From assembly GCA_022419385.1 (NCBI GenBank), contig JAJUBI010000004.1, positions 248,001 to 312,000 on the forward strand: a stretch of 64,000 nt of DNA, read 5' to 3'. The notes below the pieces were generated by a model that did no database searches, was not told the DNA's origin, and saw nothing but the letters and a program-made list of their open reading frames with translations. A program made the translations under genes and the position numbers. Numbering within the stretch: position 1 is the stretch's first letter; the number at the start of each line of letters is the position of its first letter. Source of the DNA: Paraconiothyrium sp. Pb-2020 (Eukaryota > Ascomycota > Dothideomycetes > Pleosporales > Didymosphaeriaceae). Of the stretch, positions 25,349-36,195 are shown piece after piece.

Positions 25349-25841
25349 TATTATAATTATAATAGATTAAGACCTAGCAAAGGGGAATAATTATATATAA
25401 GATATTAGTAACACCTTTGTTACTAACTAGAGAACAGATACTAGTTGGCGGGGCTAATTAGCTAAGGCGTTATGTAACTAGAATTCTACTAAGAGAGTAG
25501 GATTCTAGAAGTAAGCTAGCTTAGTAGAATTACTTAAGATGCTTCTACTAAGGGGATATAATCCTCTAGAGTATAGTAAAGTAAGGGATTGTAAGGATAA
25601 TAAAGAATAGTATATAGTCTAGAGGGACTTTAGTATCTTTTATATTCTTTATAGTTAATTCTTCTATAGTTAAGATTAAAGTATCTTCTCATTAAGATCT
25701 ATTAGTCTTTTTATACAATTGTTATCTTGCTTTTTATAGTAGGGTTAGAATATTCTTATACCTCTTATTACACATCTGCTCTTATCCACTGAATACCCGT
25801 AAGGCCGGCCTAGGTTAGGTACGTGGAACCCCCTTATAACA
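25349..25841 (+). repeat. 3' LTR of Gypsy-2a copy E
   Basis: 493 bp, TATTATAATTATAATAG to CCCCCTTATAACA. It is preceded by the polypurine tract at about 25,333-25,348. Confidence 0.88.
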
Positions 25842-26274
25842 CCTTGTGGGTATTTAGTGGATGAGAGCAAATAAACAATAGGGGGTTTAAGAATATTTTA
25901 ACCCTGTAATAAAAAGTAAGGTAATAATTATATAAGAAGACTAATAGATCTTATATAGAAGATGTGCTTTAATTTTAACTATAGAAGTTAACTATAAAGA
26001 AGAGGAAATACTTAGAGAACTATCTTAACTATATACTATTCTTTATTGTCTAGGAGGTCCTGTCTAGACCCTAAGGTTCTAGGATCTTCTAAGGTCCCTT
26101 AGATCCCTAAGGTCCCTAGAATCTCCTGCTTATACCGGACCTTATTATATAATAGATAAATATAAGCTATTTTGTTAGCCAGCCTATAGGGCTTAATCCA
26201 GCTTACCTTTGTTGCTAATATTCTAAGTATAATTCTCCCCACTTGCCTTACTTAGTCCTGCTGTGATTATAACA
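25842..26274 (-). repeat. 5' LTR of copy D, remainder
   Basis: The LTR of D resumes at the CCTTG duplication and ends GATTATAACA, followed by the CTTTA target duplication. With 18,636-18,677 it makes about 470 bp, against 466 bp for the left LTR. Confidence 0.85.
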
Positions 26275-26279
26275 CTTTA

Positions 26280-27204
26280 CAGAGGTGCTATATTTAAAAT
26301 ATAGAGCTATATATATTAGTTCTAAACTCTCTTTATAAGGTATATATAACTTTATTACAGATTTTATTATATACTAATATACTACTAGCTCTAGGCTATA
26401 TATATTACTATTAATATATTCTTATAACGCTATAAGCGTTTTATTACTATATAGTAATACCTACCCCCTAAGTAACGCCTCTCTATTATTTGTAATATAA
26501 AAATAAGGTAGAATTTAATATTTAATATATACGCACGTGCAATTAAACTATAGAAATATATTAATAACTAGTTAAAAGAGAAGGTACTCCTAAAGCCTGG
26601 CTACACTATAGGTAATAGTAATATAGGGAAGGTAGACTATTATAATCTAAAGTAACTTAGGCTCTCTTATATAGAGTGGGATTATTTTAAACTAATTATA
26701 AAAATGTTAAAACGTTTTAGGAATACTACTAACTTTATTAGTAAAAACTAAATACCTTAAGTTTAGTATATTTAGCTTATATACAATTGCCTTTTTAACT
26801 TCCTAGATAAGATAGTAGTTAAGTTAGATAATAAAAACCTACTTAATATAGAACATATAAAGTGGCCTATAGTAGTAAAGAATACAGCTAAATAGAGTAG
26901 AGCTAAGCTAAGTAAATACTACTCTAAAACTAATAAAGAGTAGAGGTATCTATTTAACTGTACAACTATTCTTAACCCTATATAGAAACTAATAGTATAT
27001 AAGGTAGTTATTATATTTATTTATTATAGTATAGTGCTAACTATATACTTAGGATTAAGATATAGAAGGCCTACTATAAATATATATACTAAGAATAATT
27101 CTTTACCTATCTTAATTGCTATAATAACTATAGGCGTATAAGTTATACACTAGTATTTTTTATATAAAGATTATATAGTAATAAATAGTTTTAAAAGCCT
27201 ATAG
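26280..27204 (+). pseudogene. Y1 hAT transposase relic, C-terminal part
   Basis: Continues Y1 after copy D. One frame at about 26,680-27,170 reads WDYFKLIIKMLKRF, then LIYNCLFNFLDKI, then SRAKLSKYYSKTNKE followed by LFNCTTILNPI-KLIVYK. The run KLxKYYxKTxxE, then ATxLNPxxKL, is characteristic of the segment before the C-terminal dimerisation domain of hAT transposases. Stops are TAA/TAG. Codons beyond about 27,100 should encode the dimerisation domain but are poorly readable. The frame is cut at 27,204 by Y2 and resumes at 31,859. Confidence 0.65.
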
Positions 27205-30200
27205 ATTAATTATAGTTATAGCTCTAGCTCTTAATAACGTCTAGGCCTTTTTTACTTCTAATAAGGAACTCTTCTCTCTACTTCCTTATCTACTATTATC
27301 TTAAGAGGTATAGTTTCTATACTATTCTTCTTATCCCCTATATTAAAAGAGTCTATAGTAAAATCTATTAGCTCCTGTAGGAGGTCTTAAGGCATAGGTA
27401 AACTTAGTAGGTTATTAACTTTATTATAAGGTGCCTCCTTCTTACCTATATATACCTCTTACCCTAATTAGGGTAGGCTGCCTATCCTCTTCCTATATAA
27501 TTAAATTATAAAGAATTATAATCTGCTATATTATTTATATAAAAAGTTAATACCTTTAATCTCTAATAATATTCTTTGTAATATTAAATATGCACTTAAT
27601 ACTTATCTCTATAATTAGTATAGCTAGTATATTCTTTATAACCTAAGCTAGTTATAGGTATATAGTCTTCTAGCCTTACTACCCTAGTATATTAAATAAA
27701 CTATTTACCTTTATATATACTATACTTAGGTAAGATTCTCCCTCTTTATATATATTACTAACCTTAGTTTTATTAACATAGAGCCTTAGCTTATACTTAA
27801 AAAACTACTTATTATATCTATAGGCTTTTAAAACTATTTATTACTATATAACCTCTATATAAAGGACGCTAGTGTATAACTTATATACCTATAGTTATTA
27901 TAGCAATTAAAATAGGTAAAGAATTATTCTTAGTATATATATTTATAGTAGGCCTTCTATATTTTATTCTAAGTATATAGTCAGCACTGTACTATAATAA
28001 ATAAATATAATAACTACCTTATATACTATTAGTTTCTACATAAGGTTAAGAATAGTTGTATAGTTAAATAGATACCCCTACTCTTTATTAGTTTTAGAGT
28101 AGTATTTACTTAGCTTAGCTCTACTCTATTTAGCTGTATTCTTTACTACTATAGGCCACTCTATATATTCTATATTAAGTAGGTCCTTATTATCTAACTT
28201 AACTGCTATCTTATCTAGGAAGTTAAAAAGGCAATTATATATAAGCTAAATATACTAAACTTAAGGTATTTAGTTTTTACTAATAAAGTTAGTAGTATCC
28301 CTAAAATATTTTAACATCTTTATAATTAGTTTAAGATAATACTACTCTATATAAAAGAGCCTAAGTTGCTTTAGATTATAATAGTCTACCTCCTCTATAT
28401 TACTATTATCTATAGTGTAGCTAGGCTTTAGGAGTACCTCCTCTTTTAACTAGTTATTAATATATTTCTATAGTTTAATTGCACGTGCGTATATATTAAA
28501 TATTAAATTCTACCTTATTTTTATATTATAAATAATAGAGAGGCGTTGCTTAGAGAGTAGATATTACTATATAGTAATAAAATGCTTATAGCGTTATAGG
28601 AATATATTAATAGCAATATATATAGCCTAGAGCTAGTAGTATATTAGTATATAATAAATAGCTGTAATAAAGTTGTATATACCTTATAAAGAGAGTTTAG
28701 AACTAATATATATAGCTCTATATCTTAAATATAGCACCTCTATAAAGTCTCTCTATCTAAAAGCTTAGTAGATACTGTAAGCTTAAAGTGCTAAATAATA
28801 TTCTATATAATAAGATTAATAATATAGGCTATATATAGAATTATATTCTTATTAGAATTCTAGTAAATATTTTTATATAGTAGCTTCTCTTACAGCGCAT
28901 AGGTAAGTGTACTATTATTTCTAGTATTATTATATATAATAGTAAGTAGTTATAATTTTGTACCTATATTAGTTAGCACCTATAAGAGGCCTATTACTAA
29001 GGTTATGCCAGTATACTAACTGTATATAGGAATAAAATCTAGTAGCTTTTTTTAAAGTTGCCAGTTATAGTTAATATAGTAACCTTTTACTATAAGAAAG
29101 CTAAGGTAGTTTACTATACTTTATTTATTAATTGCTACTAATAGCTTTATTAATTTACTAAGGTTGTTAAGAATAGAAGCCTTAGTATTATACAATTAGT
29201 CTTAAAACTATTATTTAAATTTATAATAGCTAATTATTACAGCATTAGATTAGAGAAATTAGATAAAGCAGTAAAATAAGGGTTATTTAATTATTTAAAA
29301 GGGCTAGTTACTATTAATTACTACCTAAATAAGCTCTTATTTAAAACTAGAGGTAGAATAAGCTAGAAGATTAGTATAGTATTAAAAAATAATAGTAGAG
29401 GTAAATAGTGTCTTATAGATAGATATAACTGTAGTTATATATAACTAGGTAGCTATATAGTTTATAAGGTGTTTAGTACTAATACCCTACTATAATATAG
29501 TAGTTTTTCTATTTAGATGCTAGAGGATAAGTCCACATCTAAAATAGAATATATATAGATATCTAATTATACACTCTATAGCCTCCCTAAATTATTTCTA
29601 TATTTTACTAAAATGCGTAGGTAAATTCTAGTAAATAGAACTATTAGTAGTATAATCTGCCTATTTAGTAGTTTTCTACTACTTATTTTATATAGGTACT
29701 ATCTACTTCTCTTTATCCTTCCTAATATACGCAAAGGGAAACTTAACTAACTTAACTAGCCTTAATTCTTTACCCTGCACTTACTAAAAAGTAGTAAACT
29801 TAAACTAGTATAGTATTTTTAGAAGTAGAGTACGTAGCTTACGCTTAGAAGACTTACTAAGTTAATTAGATATATTAACTAATAGTAAATACTATAATAA
29901 AATGCTATAATAATTAGACCTTACAGCTAGAAATTAATATTATTAAGATTAAAAGCAAGTCCTATTACTAGTCTATTATACCTATTTTATAGGTTTACTA
30001 TAATTAGGATTACTAATAATACGCGTATTATCTAAGTATAAGTTAAAATTAATACCTTATTTCTATAAAATTAAATGCCTTATTCTTATTATAGAAGCTA
30101 TTAATCTAATTAGGTATATTATTATAGTTAAGAGCCTAACATAAGTAGAGTTTTTATTAGGGTTTTAGAATACGCACAGTTATGTAATTATTAGTTATAA

Positions 30201-31858
30201 TAATTGCTAAGAATTCTAATTAAATATAATTACGCGTTATAATAAACGCTAATAATTCTAATTTAAACTAGTACTAACTATATACTCTGCCTTATCTGTT
30301 ATTATTAGAGAAGCCTTTAAAGTTAGTAAATCTCTTAAAAGTACTATTAGATATAGTATCTCTATCTCTTATCTCTACCTCTACCTTTAGCTCTATCTAT
30401 ACCTTAGTTTATTACTTATCTGTCTTATACTTATTACCTAGTAAATTATAGTATATATTAATCTCTAAATCCTTATACTTCTCTACCTTTTCCTTACATT
30501 TATTATTACTCTTACCCTTAATATAGGGCTTGTATGCATAAAGTTCTATATTATTATTACTAAGAAGGTTAATAATAGGCGTAGGCTTATATTGCCTATA
30601 AAAATTAGTATATATATATAATAAAAAACTATTATAAACTTACTTCTAGTTATTATTTATAACAATTACTAATTCTGCTAGTAATAAACCCTCTATAAAT
30701 ATCTTCTATTTATATCTAGCTTCTTAGTTCTTAAATAAGTCTATATTAAGCTTAGCTAATTCTTTACTATAGGTACAATATATTATTCTCTTAAATACAC
30801 TACTAGAACTATATATATAAAGGACTAAGCAACTTAAGATATTATTTTAGGGGCTATTTTCTACTTATAATATCTTACTAAGGATATTAGTATAGTAATA
30901 TTAATAGACTTCTAGGTTAAGCTCTTTCTACTTCTTATAAATATAATTAAGTTTACTCTGTAGCTATTTAGCTATAGCTAATTAGTAGAGGTATATAATA
31001 AATAGCTATAATAACTTACTACTCTTCTTTATATAGAAATATTGCTCTACTAGCTTCTCTTCCTTAAGTAATATATTACTCTTATTTTAGCTAGCCTTCT
31101 TAAGCTTCTTATTTAATTAGTACTTTACTACCTAGTTTACTATACTAGCTTTTGTTATTGCTTTCTCCTCTATACTTATTATAGTAGTGTAATTTTGCTA
31201 TAAGATTATACACTTAGAGAAGCTAAGTTAACCCTTATAGATAATATTTAGATTTATAGGGTAACCTTACTGCAACCCTTCTTAACTATATTATACTAAT
31301 ATACTATAAATCTTATCTTTCTTAGTTATAAAGCCCTACACTAGTTAGTATATACTATTAATAGTAAAAATATATACTAATTACCTTAGTACACTGGCGC
31401 CACTTTTCTTTAGTAAATTCTAGTAGAATTTAGATCTTCTATATTGGCAGCAACCCCTTAGGGCTATCGCTATTATATAGAGGCTTTTATTTAATTATAG
31501 TTATATCTGTAATTGCGTTGCTGTTATAAATATCTATAATAATAAAGGTAGGTTATTAGTAGAGAGGGCAGAAATTAATGCTAGTAACTACCTTATATAT
31601 ACTTACTTACATAATATAGCTATAGCTCTAGTATAATTATATAATATAGTTATAGCGCTAGCAGCTAAACTAATTAAAATTAAATACTATTTTCTTCTAC
31701 TCTATACCCTACTTTATAATAGCTGTTTATAACAGCTGCAACTAAATTATATATAAATTAATACTAATATAACCTATACCTTTACACCTATATATTTAAA
31801 ATATTAAGAACTAGGCCTATAAAAGATACTATATAAAAGTAGCCTAAGAAGGGCACTG
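27205..31858 (-). mobile_element. Transposon Y, copy 2, inverted inside Y1
   Basis: 4654 bp, the reverse complement of the whole of Y1. Its right end reads GGGCACTG (CAGTGCCC inward) and its left end ATTAATTATAG. The target inside Y1 is known from Y2's own sequence (CCTATAGATATAATAAG). It was cut between TATAG and ATATAA and shows no duplication. Y1 and Y2 therefore form a large nested inverted pair. The same transposase frame is present on the minus strand. Confidence 0.7.
27960..31300 (-). pseudogene. Y2 transposase relic (hAT type)
   Basis: Minus-strand counterpart of the Y1 frame, uninterrupted by other elements. The KLSKYYSKTNKE / ATxLNP signature falls at about 28,030-28,150. The upstream part (29,000-30,300) matches 10,400-11,700 of Y1 codon by codon, with TAA/TAG stops. 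Since Y2 lacks the D and E insertions it is the better copy for rebuilding the domain order. The N-terminal third is unrecognised. Confidence 0.55.
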
Positions 31859-32469
31859 ATATAATAAGCAGTTTTTTAAGTGTAAGCTAAGGCTCTATTA
31901 TTAATAAAACTAAGGTTAGTAATATATATAAAGAGAGAGAATCTTACCTAAGTATAATATATATAAAGGTAAATAGTTTATTTAATATACTAGGGTAGTA
32001 GTAAGGCTAGAAGACTATATACCTATAACTAGCTTAGGTTATAAAGAATATACTAGCTATACTAATTACAGAGGTAAGTATTAAGCATATATTTAATATT
32101 ATAAAGAATATTATTAGAGATTAGAGGTATTAACTTTCTATATAAATAATATAGTAGATTATAATTCTTTATAATTTAATTATATAGGAAGAGGATAGGC
32201 AGCCTACCCTAATTAGGGTAGAGGTATATATAGGTAAGAAGAAGGCACCTTATAATAAAATTAATAACTTACTAAGTCTACCTATACCTTAAGACCTTCT
32301 ATAGGAGCTAATAGATTTTACTATAGACTTTTTATAGGGGATAAGAAGAATAGTATAGAAACTATACCTTTTAAGGTAATAGTAGATAAGGAAGTAAGGG
32401 AAGAGTTCCTTATTAGAAGTAAAAAAGGCCTAAATATTATTAAGAGCTAGAGCTGTAACTATAATTAAT
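31859..32469 (+). mobile_element. Y1, 3' end
   Basis: The last 611 bp of Y1, inverted relative to 27,205-27,780 of Y2. No further motif was recognised beyond a frame with TAA/TAG stops. It ends CTATAATTAAT at 32,469, after which X1 resumes. Confidence 0.6.
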
Positions 32470-32773
32470 CTCTATTATAAACTAATAAATTAGTCTTCTT
32501 ACTATTTATTTAAATGCTTATATTTATATAATAGTATTAAAATATACTTATAGTTAGAGCTATACTTAAATAGTAAAAATATAAAATAATATAAATAACA
32601 TAATACTAGGTCTTACATAAGCTGACCTAACCTAACCTAATATATTAATAACCTTACCCTAACCTATACCTACACTAGTATAACCCTAACCTAATCTATA
32701 CCTAGCATTTGTGCAACCCATAACCTAACCTAGACCTATATTTAGTTTAACTCTAACCCAGCCGACCAGCCTA
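32470..32773 (+). mobile_element. X1 right end, with the first H3 codons and subterminal repeats
   Basis: Inverted match to 34,456-34,760 of X2. Positions 32,470-32,512 hold, on the minus strand, the first dozen or so codons of the histone H3-like frame. From about 32,620 the sequence is a degenerate array of CCTAACCTAACC, TAACCCTAACC and ACCTATACC words. These resemble the telomere hexamer TTAGGG but are not a regular array. X1 ends CCAGCCTA at 32,773. Confidence 0.7.
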
Positions 32774-33157
32774 ATACAAATTATATATAAGTAAGTGTTA
32801 ATTAATTACTATAATAAGAATATATTACTAAAGACTTAAAGGTAATCTTCTATAAAAAAACTAGATATAGTAAACTATATTATAGATTAATAATAAGGAA
32901 TTACTAGTAGTAATCTATTATCTCTATATACTGCTATCTAGCCTAGGCTCTATAGGCTCTATATATAGATTTTATAGATCTAGGCTCTATAGCTCTATTT
33001 TATAGATCTATAGATCTAATTACGTAACTCTAATTATATATCTATATTGTGCTTAGTATCTAACCTATAATTATAATACTTATTCTTATAATCTAACTAG
33101 TTACTACTATTATTATATTAGTTCTTATAGTTCTATTATAGTATAGTAGCTATAACA
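32774..33157 (-). repeat. 3' LTR of Gypsy-1 copy G, remainder
   Basis: Resumes after X1 with the ATACAAAT duplication and ends GCTATAACA. It aligns throughout with the LTRs of F. The inverted polypurine tract CTATCTTCCCCTTC follows at 33,158-33,171. Confidence 0.8.
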
Positions 33158-33262
33158 CTATCTTCCCCTTCTATATCTTCGGCCTAAAGATTTATCTGTT
33201 GTAGAGGTTATACTATATTAGTAGGGTAAGCCCTATTATATAGTAGTTTATTATTGCCCTTT

Positions 33263-33830
33263 ATACCTTCTTATAAGACTAACGAACAACTTGCTCTTAC
33301 TAATAAAATAGGTTATTATAGATTTCTAGCTATACCTTATTCTTATTATAATAGGCTTAAAATTTCTTATATACTTTTACTATATAATATACCTAGGTAT
33401 TCTACTTATAAAGCCTATATTTATTCTAATATTTAAGGTTCTTACAATATTAATAGTATATTTATTACTAAAAGTATATAGTTAGTTATAATTTCTTCTT
33501 TAGAACTAATTATTCTTAGTATATAATACTAGTTGCTTCTAAGCTAAAATTTAAGCTAAACTAGCTAAGGCTAAGAAGGCTTAAGAAGTAATTCTAGATA
33601 CTCTAGCTATAGCCTAAGCTAAGGTATTATAACTTTAGAAGTAGAAGGAACTTCTTAATAAGTAAAAAAATTAATAGTTAGTATTTCTTAAGGCTGAGCT
33701 AGATTAGAAAAAAGTAGAGCTAAAAGCTACTAGTTTATAGAATAGTTCTAAGGAGGGTAAAGTAGTCTTTTAAGATACTACTTATACCTTCTTTAATAGT
33801 AGTAATCTTTATAGTTTACTATAAGGTAAT
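33263..33830 (+). pseudogene. Antisense accessory gene of copy G
   Basis: Same gene as in A and F, on the strand opposite to the pol of G. The ancestral ATG at 33,263 is ATA. An open stretch of about 60 codons (to 33,436) still spans most of the six-Cys module, with every visible Cys now Tyr (PYSYYNRLKISY, then YKAY). The intron at 33,474-33,519 is again exactly 46 bp: its GTATGT is now GTATAT and it ends CTTAG. Exon 2 continues in the frame AKI-AKLAKAKKA with Gln codons as TAA/TAG, to about 33,830. Same length and same splice positions as F and A. Confidence 0.65.
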
Positions 33831-34455
33831 TTAGCCCTTAGTTTAATATCTTTAGACTTTCTCTAAGAGATTAGTTTAGTTAATATTTCTCTAACTTCTT
33901 AGGGTAGTTAAGGTTACTTTCTAGTTCCTAAGTATTATTCTATAAGTTTCCCTTCTTATTGCGTTCTAGCTATTTAACTTTATAGTAATTATAACTATTT
34001 ACTAGTTAGTATCTATTAATACTTACTACTTTCTATTCTTCTTACTATTCTCTATATATATTTACTTTATAAACTATAGGTTCTACGTCCTATAGTGCCT
34101 TTTCTAAGAGGGCTATATAGAACACTAGGTATATTTTTATACTATTTAGAAGTTATAATTTAAATAAAACTAAAGTAATTTACTCTAAGACCTTATATAG
34201 TCTAATTTTTAGGTAGTCTAGTTTATTTAATAGTTATTTACTAGTAATATTTTTTTATAGTAGCTAGACTTTCTCTCTCTTCTTTAGTGTAGGCGTAGGC
34301 TTATACTTAAGATTATAGTATTTCTCTATTTTTTCTTATAGAAATATAGCGTCTTGCTAGAGTTAGCTATAAATTTATATAATTTTCTTAGTTTACTATT
34401 CTCTATCTATACTCTAAGACCTTATAGTTCTAGGTACTTAGTAGGCTGCTAGGTT
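33831..34455 (-). pseudogene. pol C-terminus of copy G (chromodomain)
   Basis: Minus-strand end of pol, matching copy F 36,780-37,390. The chromodomain lies at about 33,895-34,020 (NYYKVK-LGRNKKENL, Trp as stop). The segment leading back to the integrase is interrupted at 34,455 by X2 and continues at 42,878. Positions 34,448-34,455 (GCTAGGTT) are the left target duplication of X2. Confidence 0.75.
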
Positions 34456-34640
34456 TAGGCTAGTTGGCTAGGTTAGAGTTGCCGAACGTAGGTCTAGGTT
34501 AGGTTATAGGTTACACAGATACTGGGTATAGGTTGGGTTAGAGTTATACTAGCGTAGGTATAGGTTAGGGTAAGGTTATTAATATATTAGGTTAGGGTTA
34601 GGTTAGCTTATATAAGACCTAGTATTATGTTATTTATATT
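34456..34640 (-). repeat. Terminal region of X2 with TTAGGG-like words
   Basis: Inverted copy of 32,596-32,773. It contains GGTCTAGGTTAGGTTATAGG, TAGGTTAGGGTTAGGTTA and other degenerate 6-7 bp units, ending in AGCTTATATAAGACCT. That last block has a counterpart at the other end of X (GGCTTATGTAAGACC). Confidence 0.7.
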
Positions 34641-34721
34641 ATTTTTATATTTTTACTATTTAAGTATAGCTCTAACTATAAGAGTATATTTTAATACTAT
34701 TATATAAATATAAGCATTTAA

Positions 34722-35211
34722 ATAAATAGTAAGAAGACTAATTTATTAGTTTATAATAGAGCTATATCTAAGAAGCTAGTAACTAGTAGTAAGAAGCCTA
34801 AGAAGGGTCTAGCTAAGAAGGCTATATATAAGAGTAGTACTATAAACCCTTATACTAGTAAGAAGCCTAAAAGGGCTTTCTACTATAAACCTAGAAGTAA
34901 GTAATTACAGCACTTAATTATAGTTATATACTAATAAGCTGCAGCTATTATACTTTAAAAGATTAAGAAGTACTAGAAGAGTATTAACCTACTTTATTAT
35001 AAGATTTTGTTTACGCACCTTATAAGAGAGATTACCTATAAATATAGTAATATAGATATACACTTCTAGAGTACTGTACTATTAGCTATCTAAGAATTTA
35101 TAGAGGTATTTATTATTAGTTATCTTAAGGGTATATTTTTTAATAATATTGTCTAATTTATATACTAATATAAATAGACTGCAATATAAATACTATTTAT
35201 ATAAAGTAAAT
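34722..35211 (+). pseudogene. Histone H3-like gene relic carried by transposon X
   Basis: Single frame with TAA/TAG stops only. The probable start is ATA (from ATG) at 34,722, followed by NSKKT. The tail contains RAISKKLVTSSKK, which lines up with the KAPRKQLATKAARK of histone H3. The fold region has KIKKY-KS (REIRRYQKS in H3), LLYYKILFTHLIREI (LLIRKLPFQRLVREI), then FxSTVLLAI-EFIEVFIISYLKG ([23 protein letters not shown]). Between tail and fold there are about 20 extra residues, and loop 1 is about one residue longer than in H3. The frame continues past the expected end to about 35,400. It could derive from a canonical H3 or a centromeric variant; I cannot decide. Inactivated by RIP. Confidence 0.75.
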
Positions 35212-35590
35212 AACTATTTAAAGAAAGGACTCTTAGCTTATACTCTACTATCTAAAGAAGTAGAGTAATTTTATAGATTTTAGAAGCTTTCTTAACTAAA
35301 GAGGTAGAGTAACTTTATATAATTTAGAAGCTCTATATAGTACACCCTATATAGGGTCTTAGGTATTTACAGCGTTAGGGTAAGACTCTTAAGATACTGG
35401 CTTAACTTTATTAGATACTAAAATATATATATACCCTAATATAAGGCTATCTACCTATATACTGTAATAATTGCCTGTAATAATATAATGTATTAAGTTA
35501 TAATTATTATAATTATTTGTAGTAAATATATATTTACTACTTTTAATACACGCACTAGTAACCTAACTATAACCTAGTATCTATATAACC
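35212..35590 (+). mobile_element. Internal X2 sequence beyond the H3-like core
   Basis: Up to about 35,400 the H3 frame continues with TAA/TAG stops and could be a C-terminal extension (a charged stretch with SxxILxILEAFLTKEVE-like residues). After that no gene is seen. Positions 35,586-35,590 (TAACC) are the left target duplication of copy F. Confidence 0.5.
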
Positions 35591-36090
35591 TGTAACGGGG
35601 CCTTCTTAACACTGTGGCAAGCCGCGGCCTAGTTAGGGTTCTGGTAAGAGATAAGTAGTATATAGGGTTATATTAGTTACGTGCATGTAAACGTTAATTA
35701 ATTACTATAATAAGAATGTATTGCTAAAGACTTAAGGGTAATCTTCTATAAGAAAACTAGATGCAGTAAACTGTATTATAAATTAATAATGAGGGATTAC
35801 TAGTAGTAATCTGTTATTCCTATATACTGCTATCTAACCTAGGCTCTGTAGGCTCTGCACACAGATTTTATAGATTTAGGCTCTATAGGCTCTGCACACA
35901 GATCCTACAGATCTAGGCTCTATAGCTTTGTCCCATAGATCTACAGATCTAATTACGTAACCCTAATTACGTGTTTATATTATGCTCAGCATCTAACCCG
36001 TAATTATAATACTTATTCTTATAATCTAACTAGTTACTGCTGTCATCACGTTGGTTTCTATAATTCTGTTGCAGTATAGCAGCTATAATA
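35591..36090 (-). repeat. 3' LTR of Gypsy-1 copy F
   Basis: 500 bp on the plus strand, TGTAACGGGGCC to GCTATAATA. The inverted polypurine tract CCATCTCCCCCTTC follows at 36,091-36,104. Confidence 0.88.
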
Positions 36091-36195
36091 CCATCTCCCC
36101 CTTCTATATCTTCGGCCTAAAGATTTATCTGTTGCAGGGGTCGTGCTATATTAGCGGGGCAAGCCCTATTATATAGTAGCTTATTATCGCCCTTT

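Larger units (their letters stand above)
18678..25841 (+). mobile_element. Gypsy-2 copy E, full-length chromovirus (dead)
   Basis: 7164 bp, plus strand, inserted in the 5' LTR of copy D. The target duplication is CCTTA (18,673-18,677) and CCTTG (25,842-25,846), differing by a G/A. It has 495- and 493-bp LTRs (subfamily 2a), gag, pol with chromodomain, an antisense accessory gene and a polypurine tract CTAAAGGGGGGGATAA before the 3' LTR. It is the youngest and most deeply nested element in the window (G, X1, Y1, D, E), yet it is also heavily mutated, so RIP acted after this last insertion. Confidence 0.9.
11891..26274 (-). mobile_element. Gypsy-2 copy D, full-length chromovirus (dead), interrupted by E
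   Basis: A minus-strand Ty3/Gypsy element in Y1 with CTTTA duplications at 11,886-11,890 and 26,275-26,279. The intact site is seen in Y2 near 28,752. The left LTR is 11,891-12,356 and the internal region 12,357-18,635. The right LTR is 18,636-18,677 plus 25,842-26,274, split by Gypsy-2 copy E. Net length is about 7.2 kb. Its LTR shares only the R/U5-side half with copies E and K; the U3-side half and the adjacent 3' region are different, so I treat it as subfamily 2b. Confidence 0.88.
8786..32469 (+). mobile_element. Transposon Y, copy 1 (hAT-type transposase relic), split by insertions
   Basis: Net length is about 4.64 kb, made of 8786-11,890, 26,280-27,204 and 31,859-32,469. It is interrupted by Gypsy-2 copy D and by Y2. 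The 5' end reads CAGTACCC (CAGTGCCC in Y2), and the 3' end of both copies reads ...CTATAATTAAT. The uninterrupted site is preserved in X2 at 34,761/34,762. Comparison shows a blunt insertion without target duplication, inside the histone H3-like frame. The C-terminal part of the encoded protein has the hAT dimerisation-region signature. Two copies of nearly identical length give good support for the boundaries; the lack of inverted ends and of an 8-bp duplication is odd for hAT. Confidence 0.65.
697..32773 (+). mobile_element. Transposon X, copy 1 (hAT-like ends, carries a histone H3 relic)
   Basis: X1 sits in the LTR of Gypsy-1 copy G. The flanking 8-bp duplications are ATATAAAT (689-696) and ATACAAAT (32,774-32,781), differing only by one C/T. 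Its ends are imperfect inverted repeats (TACACTAGTAAATGGG on the left; the right end read inward begins TAGGCTGGTCGGCTGGGTT). Without its later insertions (copy A and the whole Y complex) X1 is about 1.3 kb, the same as X2. An 8-bp duplication plus ends of this type fit the hAT superfamily. No transposase is recognisable in X; the only gene is a histone H3-like relic on the minus strand of this copy. X is therefore probably a non-autonomous element. Confidence 0.75.

Noticed and set aside
8786..32469. Y as a Helitron, because of the missing target duplication
   Set aside because: The ends do not show 5'-TC and CTRR-3', no helicase or Rep motif is visible, and the protein has a hAT-type KLxKYYxKT/ATxLNP segment.
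34560..34610. TTAGGG-like words suggesting an internal or true telomere
   Set aside because: The units are irregular, occur at both ends of X in opposite orientations, and lie inside target duplications. They belong to the transposon ends, not to a telomere array.
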